A stretch of 62,068 nucleotides of DNA from NCBI GenBank assembly GCA_031272035.1, contig JAISUO010000047.1:1-62068 (forward strand). The letters are read 5' to 3'. A program made the position numbers and the translations under genes. The notes beneath the pieces were generated by a model that saw only the letters and a program-made list of their open reading frames with translations, was not told where the DNA came from and ran no database searches. The first letter of the stretch is position 1, and each line of letters begins with the position of its first letter. Source of the stretch: Synergistaceae bacterium (GTDB lineage: Bacteria > Synergistota > Synergistia > Synergistales > Aminobacteriaceae). Positions 36,393-45,148 of this stretch are shown piece after piece.

Positions 36393-37388
36393 TCACGACT
36401 TACGATCATAAGCGGTTTTTATCCGCTCGACTTTCATTTGAACCCAGTCGAATGGATTGACGGTCCGGTTGTACATATCCGGCAGGCGCTCGTCCAAGTC
36501 CCGTTCCAGCGAAAACAGCCCGTCTATCAGCTTCGACGTTTCGTAACGCAGCAGAAGCAATATCTCCTCGCGGAGGCGTTTTCTTCGCAATTCTTCAAAA
36601 GTTTTCGAGGTATTTACCGCTTCCCGGTGCTTCAGAATGGTTTCCATCAATTCGACCACGCCCTCGCTCTGAAGAGCGGAGGTCAGGACAACGGGCGTCT
36701 TCCAGGTTTCGCTTCCGGACTCTCCGCTCAGTAACTGCGCGGCTCTCAGCATGTTCGCGAACTCCTCCGCACCCTCCCGGTCGGCTTTGTTGACGACCAG
36801 GACGTCAGCAATTTCGAGAATTCCCGCTTTCAGGGTCTGAACGTCATCCCCCAGGCCAGGGACCGAAACCACCAGGGTGGTGTCGGCGATTCGCGCGATT
36901 TCCACCTCCGACTGCCCCACTCCGACGGTTTCTATAAGGATGAAGGCGCACCCGCAGGCATCGAAGATCCGGATCGCGCTCAGGACGGATTCTGAAAGTC
37001 CTCCAAGGTGGCCCCTTGTGGCCATGCTGCGAATAAAGACGTTCTCGTCCAGAGTCAGGTCGTTCATCCGAATCCGGTCTCCCAGAATGGCGCCCCCGGA
37101 AAAGGGGCTGCTGGGATCCACGGCGACGATGCCGATTTTTTGGCCGTCTTTTCTCAATAATTTGGCCAATTTATCGGTCAGGGTACTTTTACCGGAGCCC
37201 GGAGGCCCCGTGATCCCTATCAGCCAGGCGCGACCCGTCTTCGCGTAAACTCGCCTCGATATCTCAAGGCACATTTCAGGGTCGTTCTCCGCAAGCGTTA
37301 TCAACTTCGAAACCGCCCTGCGATTCGCGGAAAAGGCGTCTTTCAAAAGTTTTTCCAGACCCGGGCCGTCGGCCTTTCGTCCATTCAT
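36393..37388 (-). CDS. meaB: MeaB-type GTPase, chaperone of methylmalonyl-CoA mutase
   Basis: A 331-residue G3E-family GTPase that loads and protects adenosylcobalamin on methylmalonyl-CoA mutase. Walker A is GPPGSGKST (61-69), followed by VAVDPSSPFSGGAILGDRIRM, ETVGVGQSEVEIA and the base-recognition NKADREGAEE. It starts two bases after the mutase small-subunit stop, so the mutase and its GTPase are made together. Length and motifs are as expected for MeaB/ArgK. Confidence 0.95.
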   Translation of the reverse strand: MNGRKADGPGLEKLLKDAFSANRRAVSKLITLAENDPEMCLEISRRVYAKTGRAWLIGITGPPGSGKSTLTDKLAKLLRKDGQKIGIVAVDPSSPFSGGAILGDRIRMNDLTLDENVFIRSMATRGHLGGLSESVLSAIRIFDACGCAFILIETVGVGQSEVEIARIADTTLVVSVPGLGDDVQTLKAGILEIADVLVVNKADREGAEEFANMLRAAQLLSGESGSETWKTPVVLTSALQSEGVVELMETILKHREAVNTSKTFEELRRKRLREEILLLLRYETSKLIDGLFSLERDLDERLPDMYNRTVNPFDWVQMKVERIKTAYDRKS

Positions 37389-37390
37389 TT

Positions 37391-37804
37391 TTATTGCTGA
37401 AGCCGCTTCTGTTCCACGGCTTTCTTCACCCAGGCCACCGCTTCCCGGCTTGGCGTTCCCGGAGTAAAAACTTCGGCGATGCCGTTTTCCTTCAGGAACG
37501 GAATGTCCTTATCGGGAATGACGCCGCCTCCGATGACGAGAATATCCTGTCCTTCCCGCTCTCTGAGACACTGCACAACGCGGGGGAAGAGAGTGTTGTG
37601 CGCGCCGGAGAGAATGCTCATGGCGACCACGTCCACGTCTTCCGCCGTGGCAGCGGCCGCGATTTGCTCGGGTGTCTGACGAAGGCCCGTGTAGATAACC
37701 TCGAACCCCGCGTCGCTCATGGCCTTGGCGATAATTTTCGCGCCGCGGTCATGTCCGTCCAGCCCCGGTTTTGCAACTAAAATTCGAATTTTGTCTTCCG
37801 ACAT
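37391..37804 (-). CDS. Methylmalonyl-CoA mutase small (cobalamin-binding) subunit
   Basis: A 137-residue B12-binding protein. The signature is [18 protein letters not shown], in which D16-x-H18-xx-G21 provides the lower axial His of cobalamin; [12 protein letters not shown] and [13 protein letters not shown] supply the other binding loops. It is a separate polypeptide, the split form used by archaea and many anaerobes, and lies 38 bases downstream of the large-subunit gene. With it, it rearranges succinyl-CoA and (R)-methylmalonyl-CoA. Confidence 0.95.
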   Translation of the reverse strand: MSEDKIRILVAKPGLDGHDRGAKIIAKAMSDAGFEVIYTGLRQTPEQIAAAATAEDVDVVAMSILSGAHNTLFPRVVQCLREREGQDILVIGGGVIPDKDIPFLKENGIAEVFTPGTPSREAVAWVKKAVEQKRLQQ

Positions 37805-37842
37805 TTTTACACCTCTCAGGTTCGCTTTTCAGATAAATTTAC

Positions 37843-39504
37843 TCAAATGGTTTTGACCGCTTCATACTCGCCGAAGATTTTTCGCATGCTGTCACAGATT
37901 TCGCCCAGTGTGGCGTATGATTTCACCGCCCGCAGAATGAACGGCATGAGGTTGACTTTTTCGTCCCGGCAGGCCGCGGAAAGGGCTTCGAGGGCCGCCT
38001 GACATTCCACGTTATCCCGGCGGTTCATCAGGGCCTTCTTCTTTTCGATCTGAATCTCCTGTACGACGGGATCCACCGAAGTCAAATCCACATCGGCCCG
38101 GTCGTTGCCGGTGAATTTATTCACCCCGATAACCGTCTTCTTTCCGTCCTCGACAGCCATTTGCTGAACATAGGCGCTCTTCGAAATTTCGTTCTGCATC
38201 CATCCGCGTTCGATGGCCGCCACCGCTCCGCCCATATCGATAATTTTTTGAATCAGGGATTCGGCGTCGCTCTCGAACCGGTCCGTCATGTTTTCAATGT
38301 AATAGGAGCCGGCAAGGGGATCGACCACGTCCGCCGCCCCGCTTTCGTAAGCGATGATTTGCTGGGTTCGAACGGCCAGCGTCGCGGACTCTTCCGTGGG
38401 AATCGAAAGCGCCTCGTCGAACGCGCAGGTCGCCATTGAATTCGTCCCGCCCATGACCGCGCCCAAGGCCTGCAACGAAACGCGAATCACGTTGTTGAGG
38501 GGCTGCTGGGCGGTTAAAACGCTCCCGGATGTATGTACATGAACGCGCAGCATCCAGGAAGACGGCTTTTTCGCCCCGAACCGCTCCCTGAGAATTTTTG
38601 CCCAAAGCCTTCTCGCGGCGCGAAATTTCGCCACTTCCTCCAGCAGCCGGATGTCTGCCGTGAAGATCCATGAAATACGCCCCGCGAAGTCGTCGATGTC
38701 CAGTCCGGCGTCGATGGCGGTCTGGATGTATTCAATGGCGTTGGCGAAGGCAAAAGCGATCTCCTGCGTCGGGGTCGCGCCGGCCTCGCGGATGTGGTAC
38801 GCGCCGAGGCTTATGGTGTTCCAGTTCGGGATGACGTTTTTGCAGTACTCAAAAATATTGGCGGTCAGGCGCATCGAAGGGCGCGGGGGATAAATGTAGG
38901 TGCCTCGCGCGATATATTCCTTGAGGACGTCATTCTGCGTGGTGCCCCTGAGCTTATCCGGGGCGACGCCCTGTTTTTCTCCCACTGCCTGATACATGGC
39001 CAGCATCACCGCCGCCGGCGAGTTGATGGTCATCGACGTGCTGACCTTATCGAGAGGGATGCCCTCGAACAGAGCTTCCATGTCCTCCAGAGAGTCGATG
39101 GCCACTCCGACTTTGCCGACCTCCCCGTCGCTGAAAGGGTGATCGGAATCGTAACCGATTTGCGTCGGCATATCGAACGCGACGGAAAGGCCCGTCACCC
39201 CCTGCTTCAGCAAATAACGGAAACGCTCGTTCGTTTCTTTGGCGGTCGCGAATCCCGAATAACTGCGCATGGTCCAGAACCGTCCCCTGTACATGGTGGC
39301 CTGGCCTCCGCGGGTCATCGGATACTGACCAGGAAACCCGATCTTCTTCACATAACCCTCGTAAGACGTATCGACGTCCAACGGCGTATAAATTCTCCCG
39401 TCCTGAAGATTTTCCCGTTCAGGCGTTTTGGCCAGAGCTTTGGCCAGCGGCCCCTCCTGCCATTCCTGCCTGGCTTTTTCAAGAATATGCACGTCGTTCT
39501 CCAT
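37843..39504 (-). CDS. Methylmalonyl-CoA mutase large (catalytic) subunit
   Basis: A 553-residue TIM-barrel subunit. Recognisable segments are GFPGQYPMTRGGQATMYRGRFWTMRSYSGFA (shown in part by YPMTRG and YSGFA), SVAFDMPTQIGYDSDHP, MTINSPAAVMLAMY and NIFEYCKNVIPNWNTISLGAYHIREAGAT, all typical of the acyl-CoA mutase alpha chain. It lacks the C-terminal cobalamin domain, which is encoded separately just downstream. Residues such as YSGF and the R in MRSYSG favour a methylmalonyl-CoA rather than isobutyryl-CoA mutase, and the gene context (Kor, MmdA) agrees. Confidence 0.94.
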   Translation of the reverse strand: MENDVHILEKARQEWQEGPLAKALAKTPERENLQDGRIYTPLDVDTSYEGYVKKIGFPGQYPMTRGGQATMYRGRFWTMRSYSGFATAKETNERFRYLLKQGVTGLSVAFDMPTQIGYDSDHPFSDGEVGKVGVAIDSLEDMEALFEGIPLDKVSTSMTINSPAAVMLAMYQAVGEKQGVAPDKLRGTTQNDVLKEYIARGTYIYPPRPSMRLTANIFEYCKNVIPNWNTISLGAYHIREAGATPTQEIAFAFANAIEYIQTAIDAGLDIDDFAGRISWIFTADIRLLEEVAKFRAARRLWAKILRERFGAKKPSSWMLRVHVHTSGSVLTAQQPLNNVIRVSLQALGAVMGGTNSMATCAFDEALSIPTEESATLAVRTQQIIAYESGAADVVDPLAGSYYIENMTDRFESDAESLIQKIIDMGGAVAAIERGWMQNEISKSAYVQQMAVEDGKKTVIGVNKFTGNDRADVDLTSVDPVVQEIQIEKKKALMNRRDNVECQAALEALSAACRDEKVNLMPFILRAVKSYATLGEICDSMRKIFGEYEAVKTI

Positions 39505-39526
39505 AACAGATTTTCTCCTTCCACCG

Positions 39527-40696
39527 TCAAATAATGCCGTTTCGAGAAAAGGACGCGATTTCTTCCTTTGTGTAACCCAATTCCGTCAGAATTTTCTCGT
39601 TGTGTTCGCCGAGTTTGGGGGCCGTCGTCTCAAGGCGGCCCGGCGTTTCAGATAGCTTTATGGGCTGGCCCAACTGCCGGTAGCGTCCCAGCTCGGCGTC
39701 TTCCACGTCCACGACCAGCTCATTTTCGACAACATGCGGATCTTCGAAAACCTCATCCAGGTTTTTGATTGGCGTTATGCAGGTCTCGCGTCCCTCGAGC
39801 TTTTGGAGCCATTCATTCAGCGTATGTTCCCTGAACGTCGATTCCAGCAGATTTTTGAGCGCCGGAAAATTTTTTTTGTCGTCGATGGCGTCCGAAAGGT
39901 CTTCCCGGCCAAGGACGCCGCAGAGGTTCTTCCAGAATTTCTTTTCAAGAGCTCCGCAGGCGAGGTACCGGCCGTCTTTTGTGCGATAAATGTTATAGTG
40001 AGGCCAGCCGCCGGTCAAACGGCCTTCGCCTCGCGTGGGAATCCCTCCCCCTCCGAAAAGAACGCTGGCATCCGCGGGCAGCATGGCGATCGCCGCCGAA
40101 AAAAGAGACGCGTCCACCTGCTGACCCCGACCGGTGACGCCGCGCCCCTGAAGGGCCACAAGAATCCCGATGACGGCCATGAGACCGCCCGCGAGGTCGG
40201 CGATCTGTATTCCCGGAATGACCGGATCGCCGGTGGGTTTTCCCGTCAGGGAAGGAATGCCGGCGGAGCCGACGTAGTTCAGGTCGTGCCCCGCCTCCAT
40301 CCGGTAAGGCCCCGTCTGTCCGTAACCGCTCAGCGAACAGAACACGAGCCTCGGATTGAGCTCAGACAGCGCCTCGTAGTCCAGTCCCAGTTTTTTCATA
40401 ACGCCCGGGCGGAAGCTCTCGATCACGACGTCGGCGTTTCGGGCCAGTTTGCGAAAAATCTCTTTTCCTTCCGGTTTTTTCAAATCAAGCGTCAGACTTT
40501 TCTTGTTTCTGTTGATGATAAGAAAGCGGTATCCCCTGTCGCCGCGCATGGGCTCGTAACCCCGGGCATAGTCTCCTTCGCCGGGCTGCTCCACTTTAAT
40601 GACCTCGGCTCCGAAGTCCGCCAGGAACATCGTCGCGAAAGGCCCCGGCAGGAGCCGCGTCAGATCGAGAACTTTTATTCCCTCAAGAGCGTTCAT
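39527..40696 (-). CDS. CaiB/BaiF family protein with alpha-methylacyl-CoA racemase catalytic residues
   Basis: A 389-residue family III CoA-transferase fold (LEGIKVLDLTRLLPGPFATMFLADFGAEVIKVE at 4-36 in part, NRNKKSLTLDLK, SLSGYGQTGPY). Three positions match the proton-transfer residues of alpha-methylacyl-CoA racemase as I remember them from M. tuberculosis MCR (H126, D156, E241): H137 in AGHDLNY, D167 in QIADLAGG, 30 residues apart as in MCR, and E251 in GALEKKFW. True CaiB/Frc transferases keep the Asp but lack the GHDxNY His. In this operon it could epimerise methylmalonyl-CoA, for which no dedicated epimerase gene is present. The ATG at 40696 follows GAGGAG. A CoA-transferase role remains possible. 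Confidence 0.85.
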   Translation of the reverse strand: MNALEGIKVLDLTRLLPGPFATMFLADFGAEVIKVEQPGEGDYARGYEPMRGDRGYRFLIINRNKKSLTLDLKKPEGKEIFRKLARNADVVIESFRPGVMKKLGLDYEALSELNPRLVFCSLSGYGQTGPYRMEAGHDLNYVGSAGIPSLTGKPTGDPVIPGIQIADLAGGLMAVIGILVALQGRGVTGRGQQVDASLFSAAIAMLPADASVLFGGGGIPTRGEGRLTGGWPHYNIYRTKDGRYLACGALEKKFWKNLCGVLGREDLSDAIDDKKNFPALKNLLESTFREHTLNEWLQKLEGRETCITPIKNLDEVFEDPHVVENELVVDVEDAELGRYRQLGQPIKLSETPGRLETTAPKLGEHNEKILTELGYTKEEIASFSRNGII

Positions 40697-40770
40697 TTTT
40701 TCTCCTCGCAGAATCAATATATAAGTGTATTGGAAATCAGCTTGTTTCTCTGTCTTTTTTCATACTTTTT

Positions 40771-42222
40771 TCATATTTTTTTCATGCTTCCCGTTTCGCG
40801 GAAACGTCTGTGCCACTCGAAACAGCTCTCCAGCATTTGAGGTTCATGACCTCCGACGCGTTCAACGCTTTCCCTCAGATAACGGAAAAGCTCTTCTTTA
40901 TAGACAGGGCTCGCGCAGTTTTCGATGACGGCGGCTGCGCGCTCCACGGGCGTTTTGCTCCGCAGGTCGGCTACTCCGTCGTCGGTGACGAGGACGTCGA
41001 TATAATGCGCGCTGATGTCCTGCACCGTCACCTTCGGGACGATTCTTGAGATGTCGCCGTTTTTTCCGGCGGAGGGCAGAAGCATTATGGAAAGGCCCGC
41101 GTTATGGGCGAACGTGGTTCCTCCGCCCGTTCCGTTCACCACCCGGCTTCCCATCGCGTGGCTGAGGTTGGCGTTACCGTAAATATCGACCTCCACAGCG
41201 CTGTTCATCGAAATAATTTGCATACGGTCGATAATTTCAGCACAGTTGTTCACTTCGAGGGGACGCAGAACGATTCGTTCTCTGTATCCCCGGGGATCGG
41301 AAGCGAAAATATCTCTGACTTTCCTGGTCGTGTGGACGGAACATCCGGAGGCGCAAATCGCCTGCCCGCTCGCCAGAAGCTCGACGTTGGCCTCCTGCAG
41401 AAGGCCGCAGAAAAACTCCAGATCCCTGAAATCGGTTTTTTGAAGCAATTTGACCAGGCTGTTGGCCATGTTCCCGATTCCGGACTGAATGGGGGGAAAC
41501 TTCTTCCACCGCCGCCGGCGACGCTCCAGCTCCAGAAAGTTGAAAAGGTTGTCCGCAAGTTTTTTGACGGACTCGTCCGGTTCTTTATAGGCTGCGTCCA
41601 CGCCGGGCTTTTCCGTTTCCACGACGCCGATGACTTTCCGGGGGTCGAAGGACAACCCGAAGCTGCCGATGCGCTCTCCCACGCGGCGCAGGGGAATCGG
41701 CGCTTTTCCGGGTCCGGTTTCAGGCCGGTAAATATCGTGCATTCCCTCCAGTTCCTTCGCCTGCGTGGAGTTGATCTCAATGAGAATCTGTTCGGCATGA
41801 TCGACAAAGAGCGGACTGAGCCCGACTCCGGAGGTCAGGATCAGCTCATCGCCGGAAGTGACGCGCAGCGCTTCGATAACGGCCACGTCGATTTTTCCCA
41901 GAGAACCGTTTCTCACCGCGGGGGCGACGCGGGAGAGGGGCATCTCCACAAATTCGATCCGGCCTTTGTTGACCGCCGCCGCACATACGGGCGTCATCTG
42001 GAACGGCGTCAGTCTTTTCACGATGCCGGCCTCCACGCACTCCGATTCGATTTCGGTTCCAAGATTCGAGCTGTTCAGAAGGTTGATCTGAATTGAGTCG
42101 CCCCTTTTTCCCCGTTCGGCCAAAGCGTGCAGAATGGCCTTCGGGTACCCGGCCGCGGCAAAACCGCTGGTCGCCACGGTCATGCCGTCGTGGATCAGCG
42201 CCGCGGCGTCTTCCGCGGACAT
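40771..42222 (-). CDS. Acetyl-CoA hydrolase/CoA-transferase family protein (Cat1/AarC-like) lacking the catalytic Glu
   Basis: A 483-residue family I protein similar to succinate/propionate CoA-transferases: TSGFAAAGYPKAILHAL at the N-terminus, PIQSGIGNMANSLV in the middle and the C-terminal VTDDGVADLRSKTPVERAAAVI. In the family the covalent glutamate sits in a WTEVLQD/YTEVIQD-like segment about 25 residues after the QSGxGN motif; here this reads FFCGLLQEAN, with Gly (residue 273) in place of Glu. Either the enzyme is inactive, works without the usual glutamyl-CoA intermediate, or has another role. The start is ATG 42222 after AAGGAG. It lies between the kor genes and the CaiB-family gene. 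Confidence 0.85.
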   Translation of the reverse strand: MSAEDAAALIHDGMTVATSGFAAAGYPKAILHALAERGKRGDSIQINLLNSSNLGTEIESECVEAGIVKRLTPFQMTPVCAAAVNKGRIEFVEMPLSRVAPAVRNGSLGKIDVAVIEALRVTSGDELILTSGVGLSPLFVDHAEQILIEINSTQAKELEGMHDIYRPETGPGKAPIPLRRVGERIGSFGLSFDPRKVIGVVETEKPGVDAAYKEPDESVKKLADNLFNFLELERRRRRWKKFPPIQSGIGNMANSLVKLLQKTDFRDLEFFCGLLQEANVELLASGQAICASGCSVHTTRKVRDIFASDPRGYRERIVLRPLEVNNCAEIIDRMQIISMNSAVEVDIYGNANLSHAMGSRVVNGTGGGTTFAHNAGLSIMLLPSAGKNGDISRIVPKVTVQDISAHYIDVLVTDDGVADLRSKTPVERAAAVIENCASPVYKEELFRYLRESVERVGGHEPQMLESCFEWHRRFRETGSMKKI

Positions 42223-42279
42223 GAGTTTCTCCTTCATTCGATTACAGCGGCCGGAAGACATGCGCGCCTCATCTCCGTC

Positions 42280-42831
42280 TCATCGCTTCCGCAGGGCCTT
42301 CGCGGCCTCGAAGCCCGCGTCGAACGCCTTTTGATTGACCTCGTGCAGCGAAGGGGGAAAACGCTGAGCGATGGCCTTACGAACGGATTCGGCCCCGACA
42401 AATTCTCCCAAAGCGACAATCGCCCCCATGGCGACGACGTTTGCCGTGATGTCCCTGCCCGTAACTGTTTGAGCGATTTCCGTCATGGGAATGGAATAAA
42501 CCCTTTCAATTCCCTCCGGCAGAGAACGGACGAACGCCGGATCCACCAGCAGGATGCCCTTCGCGCCCAGGTCTCCGCAATATTTGTCGCAGGCCTGCTG
42601 CGTCATGGCGAGGAGCAGGTCCAAGCTCTGAGCTTCCGGATAGTTGATGGGCGAGTCGTCGATAATGAGTTCGGACCGGCACGCGCCGCCCCGCGACTCC
42701 GGACCGTAGGATTTGGTCAGGATGATTTCCATGTTTTCGTAACTGCCGGCGGCTTCGGCGAAAATATCCCCAAGGAGCATCATGCCCTGGCCCCCCGATC
42801 CGCTGAATCGAATCTCATAATGCCTCGACAT
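42280..42831 (-). CDS. korC: 2-oxoacid:ferredoxin oxidoreductase gamma subunit (KorC-like)
   Basis: A 183-residue gamma subunit with IRFSGSGGQGMMLLGDIFAEAA at the N-terminus and KSYGPESRGGACRSELI, both typical for the domain that joins alpha and beta chains in this enzyme family. It is two bases after korB and is the last gene of korDABC. The complex oxidises a 2-oxoacid to the acyl-CoA with reduction of ferredoxin. In this neighbourhood 2-oxoglutarate is the likely substrate. Confidence 0.93.
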   Translation of the reverse strand: MSRHYEIRFSGSGGQGMMLLGDIFAEAAGSYENMEIILTKSYGPESRGGACRSELIIDDSPINYPEAQSLDLLLAMTQQACDKYCGDLGAKGILLVDPAFVRSLPEGIERVYSIPMTEIAQTVTGRDITANVVAMGAIVALGEFVGAESVRKAIAQRFPPSLHEVNQKAFDAGFEAAKALRKR

Positions 42832-42833
42832 TT

Positions 42834-43676
42834 TTATTCCTCTTCCTTCGCGTTTTTGATGAGGACGTCGTACTGCTCCGTGTACTCGGGCAGGTTCGTG
42901 CGGTTCACAAACTCGCCTGTAATGATTTTGCCGCTCAACTCGTCCGGGGTCATGTTTTTCGCCTGCGCAGCCGTGATGAAACGCGTCTTTTTGTCCGCCA
43001 GCATGGCCACCGCGTCGCCCAGTTTGTTGATGCGTCCGAAAAGGGTCGGGCAGTCGCAGATGGCCTCGACGACGGAAAATCCCCTGTGATTCAGGGCTTT
43101 TTCAAATTGACTGACCATCATGGTCGCGTTGGCGATGGTCGAGCGCGCCACATAGGTTGCGCCGGATGTCGCGGCAAGGGAGCAGATATCGAAATTGGGC
43201 TCGATATTTCCATACACGGACGTTTTGGTTCTGGCGTTCACAGGGGTGGTCGGCGAATATTGTCCGCCGGTCATTCCATAGTTGGCGTTGTTGAAAACGA
43301 CGGTGGTGATGTCAATGTTTCTCCGGCAGGCATGAATGAAATGATTGCCCCCAATCGACGTGCAGTCTCCGTCTCCCGTCAGGACAATGACCTTCAGTTC
43401 CGGGTTGTGCATTTTAACTCCGGTGGCGTAGGCCAGCGCCCGGCCGTGGTTGGTGTGCATGCCGCAGAAATTCATGTAGCCGTTGGCGCGGCTGGAGCAT
43501 CCGATTCCGGCGACCAGAACGATTTTGTCCTGCTCAAGCCCCGTTTTATCGATCGCGTGAAGCAGGGCGTTGACGACCGTCCCGTTGCCGCACCCGGGAC
43601 ACCAGATATGAGGCAGTTTATCCTGACGCAGATATTTGTCGAAAATATGTTCTTTTCTTTCAGTACGCTCAGTCAT
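42834..43676 (-). CDS. korB: 2-oxoacid:ferredoxin oxidoreductase beta subunit (KorB-like)
   Basis: A 280-residue thiamine-diphosphate-binding subunit. IWCPGCGNG (24-32) gives iron-sulfur/ThDP region cysteines, VIVLTGDGDCTSIGGNHFIHACRRNIDITTVVFNNANYGMTGGQ (in part GDGD and NNANYGMTGGQ) is the ThDP-Mg motif. These features match the 2-oxoglutarate type (KorB) better than pyruvate oxidoreductases. The start overlaps the korA end by eight bases. Confidence 0.94.
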   Translation of the reverse strand: MTERTERKEHIFDKYLRQDKLPHIWCPGCGNGTVVNALLHAIDKTGLEQDKIVLVAGIGCSSRANGYMNFCGMHTNHGRALAYATGVKMHNPELKVIVLTGDGDCTSIGGNHFIHACRRNIDITTVVFNNANYGMTGGQYSPTTPVNARTKTSVYGNIEPNFDICSLAATSGATYVARSTIANATMMVSQFEKALNHRGFSVVEAICDCPTLFGRINKLGDAVAMLADKKTRFITAAQAKNMTPDELSGKIITGEFVNRTNLPEYTEQYDVLIKNAKEEE

Positions 43677-44811
43677 TTGTCTGAAGCTCCCTGATCGTCG
43701 TCAAAATCTTTTGCGCGGAGATGATTTTTCCGTTATTCTGCGTCACGCGCCTTACATTCGTCCCGCCGGCGGACTCTCTCACCATGTGAAAAAGTTGTCC
43801 TTCGTTCATTTCGCATGTGACGATGGTTCTGACCTGCCCGGCCAGTTCGGCAAGGCGACGTTCCGGGAACGGCCAAAGCGTTATGGGGCGCAGCAAACCA
43901 ACCCTGATGCCCTCGTTTCTGGCCTGGTCGATGGCGGCTTTGGCGGAGCGGGACACCATGCCGACGGCGGAGAGAAGGATTTCGGCATCCTCGGTTCTGT
44001 ACTCTTCGTATTTCTCGATATCGCCGCGGTTGTTTTCAACTTTGGAGAGCAGCCTCCTGATTTGAAGTCCAATCTGTTCCGGTTCATTCGTAACCGGAAA
44101 ACCCGTTTCATCGTGAATGATGCCGCTCACATACCATTTGTAACCGTCACCGAATTTTGCCATGGGAGGAACTCCCGTTCCGTCGTCCTGATAGGGCTTA
44201 TAATCGTTTTTCGCGCAGGTGGGAGTCTTTCTGTTGACGATTTCGTACTCCTTCGCCTCCGGAATGCGAACTCGCTCGCTCATGTGGGCCAGCATCGCGT
44301 CTGAAAGGATGTGGACCGGCGTGCGGTATTTTTCGGCGAGGTTGAAAGCCCGTATCGTCTCGACGTAAACCTCTCCCACCGACGCGGGGGCCAGAGCGAT
44401 CACGGGATGGTCCCCGTGGGTTCCCCATTTCGTCTGCATGAAATCTCCCTGGGCCGGAGCCGTTGCAACGCCCTGGCAGGGTCCCTGACGCATCACGTCG
44501 ACGATAACGATGGGAACTTCCGCGATAATGGCGAATCCCAGATTTTCCTGCATCAGAGAAATTCCCGGACCGCTGGTCGCCGTCATCGCTTTCGCTCCCG
44601 CAAACGAGGCGCCGATCACAGCCGCGATCGAGGCAATCTCGTCCTCCATCTGCATAAACTTTCCATCTTTTTTGGGCAGGAGGGCAGAGGCGATTTCCGC
44701 GATTTCGGTCGCCGGCGTAATGGGGTATCCGGCGAAAAAATTCATCCCCGCGACGACAGCGCCGCGCACACAGGCCTCGTTTCCCGTCATAATCGCAAAA
44801 CGATCTTCCAT
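43669..44811 (-). CDS. korA: 2-oxoacid:ferredoxin oxidoreductase alpha subunit (KorA-like)
   Basis: A 380-residue alpha subunit with GNEACVRGAVVAGMNFFAGYPITPATEIAE near the N-terminus (GYPITPATE is the substrate-side signature), MQMEDEIASIAAVIGAS, and TATSGPGISLMQENLGFA. The C-terminal third holds domain II (LLRPITLWPFPERRL, VTCEMNEGQLFHMVRE). It follows korD by eight bases. The length is that of separate KorA/VorB chains, not the fused KorA with N-terminal gamma. Confidence 0.94.
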   Translation of the reverse strand: MEDRFAIMTGNEACVRGAVVAGMNFFAGYPITPATEIAEIASALLPKKDGKFMQMEDEIASIAAVIGASFAGAKAMTATSGPGISLMQENLGFAIIAEVPIVIVDVMRQGPCQGVATAPAQGDFMQTKWGTHGDHPVIALAPASVGEVYVETIRAFNLAEKYRTPVHILSDAMLAHMSERVRIPEAKEYEIVNRKTPTCAKNDYKPYQDDGTGVPPMAKFGDGYKWYVSGIIHDETGFPVTNEPEQIGLQIRRLLSKVENNRGDIEKYEEYRTEDAEILLSAVGMVSRSAKAAIDQARNEGIRVGLLRPITLWPFPERRLAELAGQVRTIVTCEMNEGQLFHMVRESAGGTNVRRVTQNNGKIISAQKILTTIRELQTND

Positions 44812-44819
44812 TTTCCCCT

Positions 44820-45026
44820 TTATCCTTCCTCGTAGAGGCGAATAGCAAAATCAGGACACTGCAATTCGCACAATCCGCAGCGAATACAATTTTCCCCTGC
44901 ACCGATCACAGGTTTTCCCTCAGCGTCCCTGGATAAAACCCGTTTAGGGCATATTTCGACACAAACGCCGCAGGCTTTGCACAAACGCCTGTCAATTTCA
45001 GGAAAGCTTTTTCCCTTCGTCTCCAA
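44820..45026 (-). CDS. korD: 2-oxoacid:ferredoxin oxidoreductase delta subunit (2[4Fe-4S] ferredoxin)
   Basis: A 68-residue ferredoxin with two classical clusters: Cys 16, 19, 22, 26 (CKACGVCVEICP) and Cys 47, 50, 53, 57 (CIRCGLCELQCP). It is the first gene of korDABC and the first gene after the 207-base gap that contains a LysR-type operator and a promoter, so transcription of the whole 15 kb downstream group probably starts here. It passes electrons from the ThDP subunit to the cellular ferredoxin. Confidence 0.94.
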   Translation of the reverse strand: METKGKSFPEIDRRLCKACGVCVEICPKRVLSRDAEGKPVIGAGENCIRCGLCELQCPDFAIRLYEEG

Positions 45027-45095
45027 GTTGCGTCCTCCTCGTGAAAAATTTACCCGCCGGAACAGTTCATCAGGTATCAGAGAAATATGACATAA

Positions 45096-45148
45096 ATTAT
45101 AGTAAGATCTTTATATAATAAAAATACTAATCTTTTATGCGAACTATA
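45096..45148 (-). promoter_or_regulatory. LysR-type operator and promoter upstream of korDABC
   Basis: On the minus strand TATAGTTCGCATAAAA (45148-45133) fits the LysR T-N11-A dyad, and a perfect TATAAT (45101-45096) follows after 31 bases, with no good -35 element, as expected for an activator-dependent promoter. The block from the operator to the -10 is closely similar to the one at 53755-53808 beside the lysR gene: 15 of 16 operator bases are identical and the A/T-rich spacer aligns with one gap. Confidence 0.7.
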
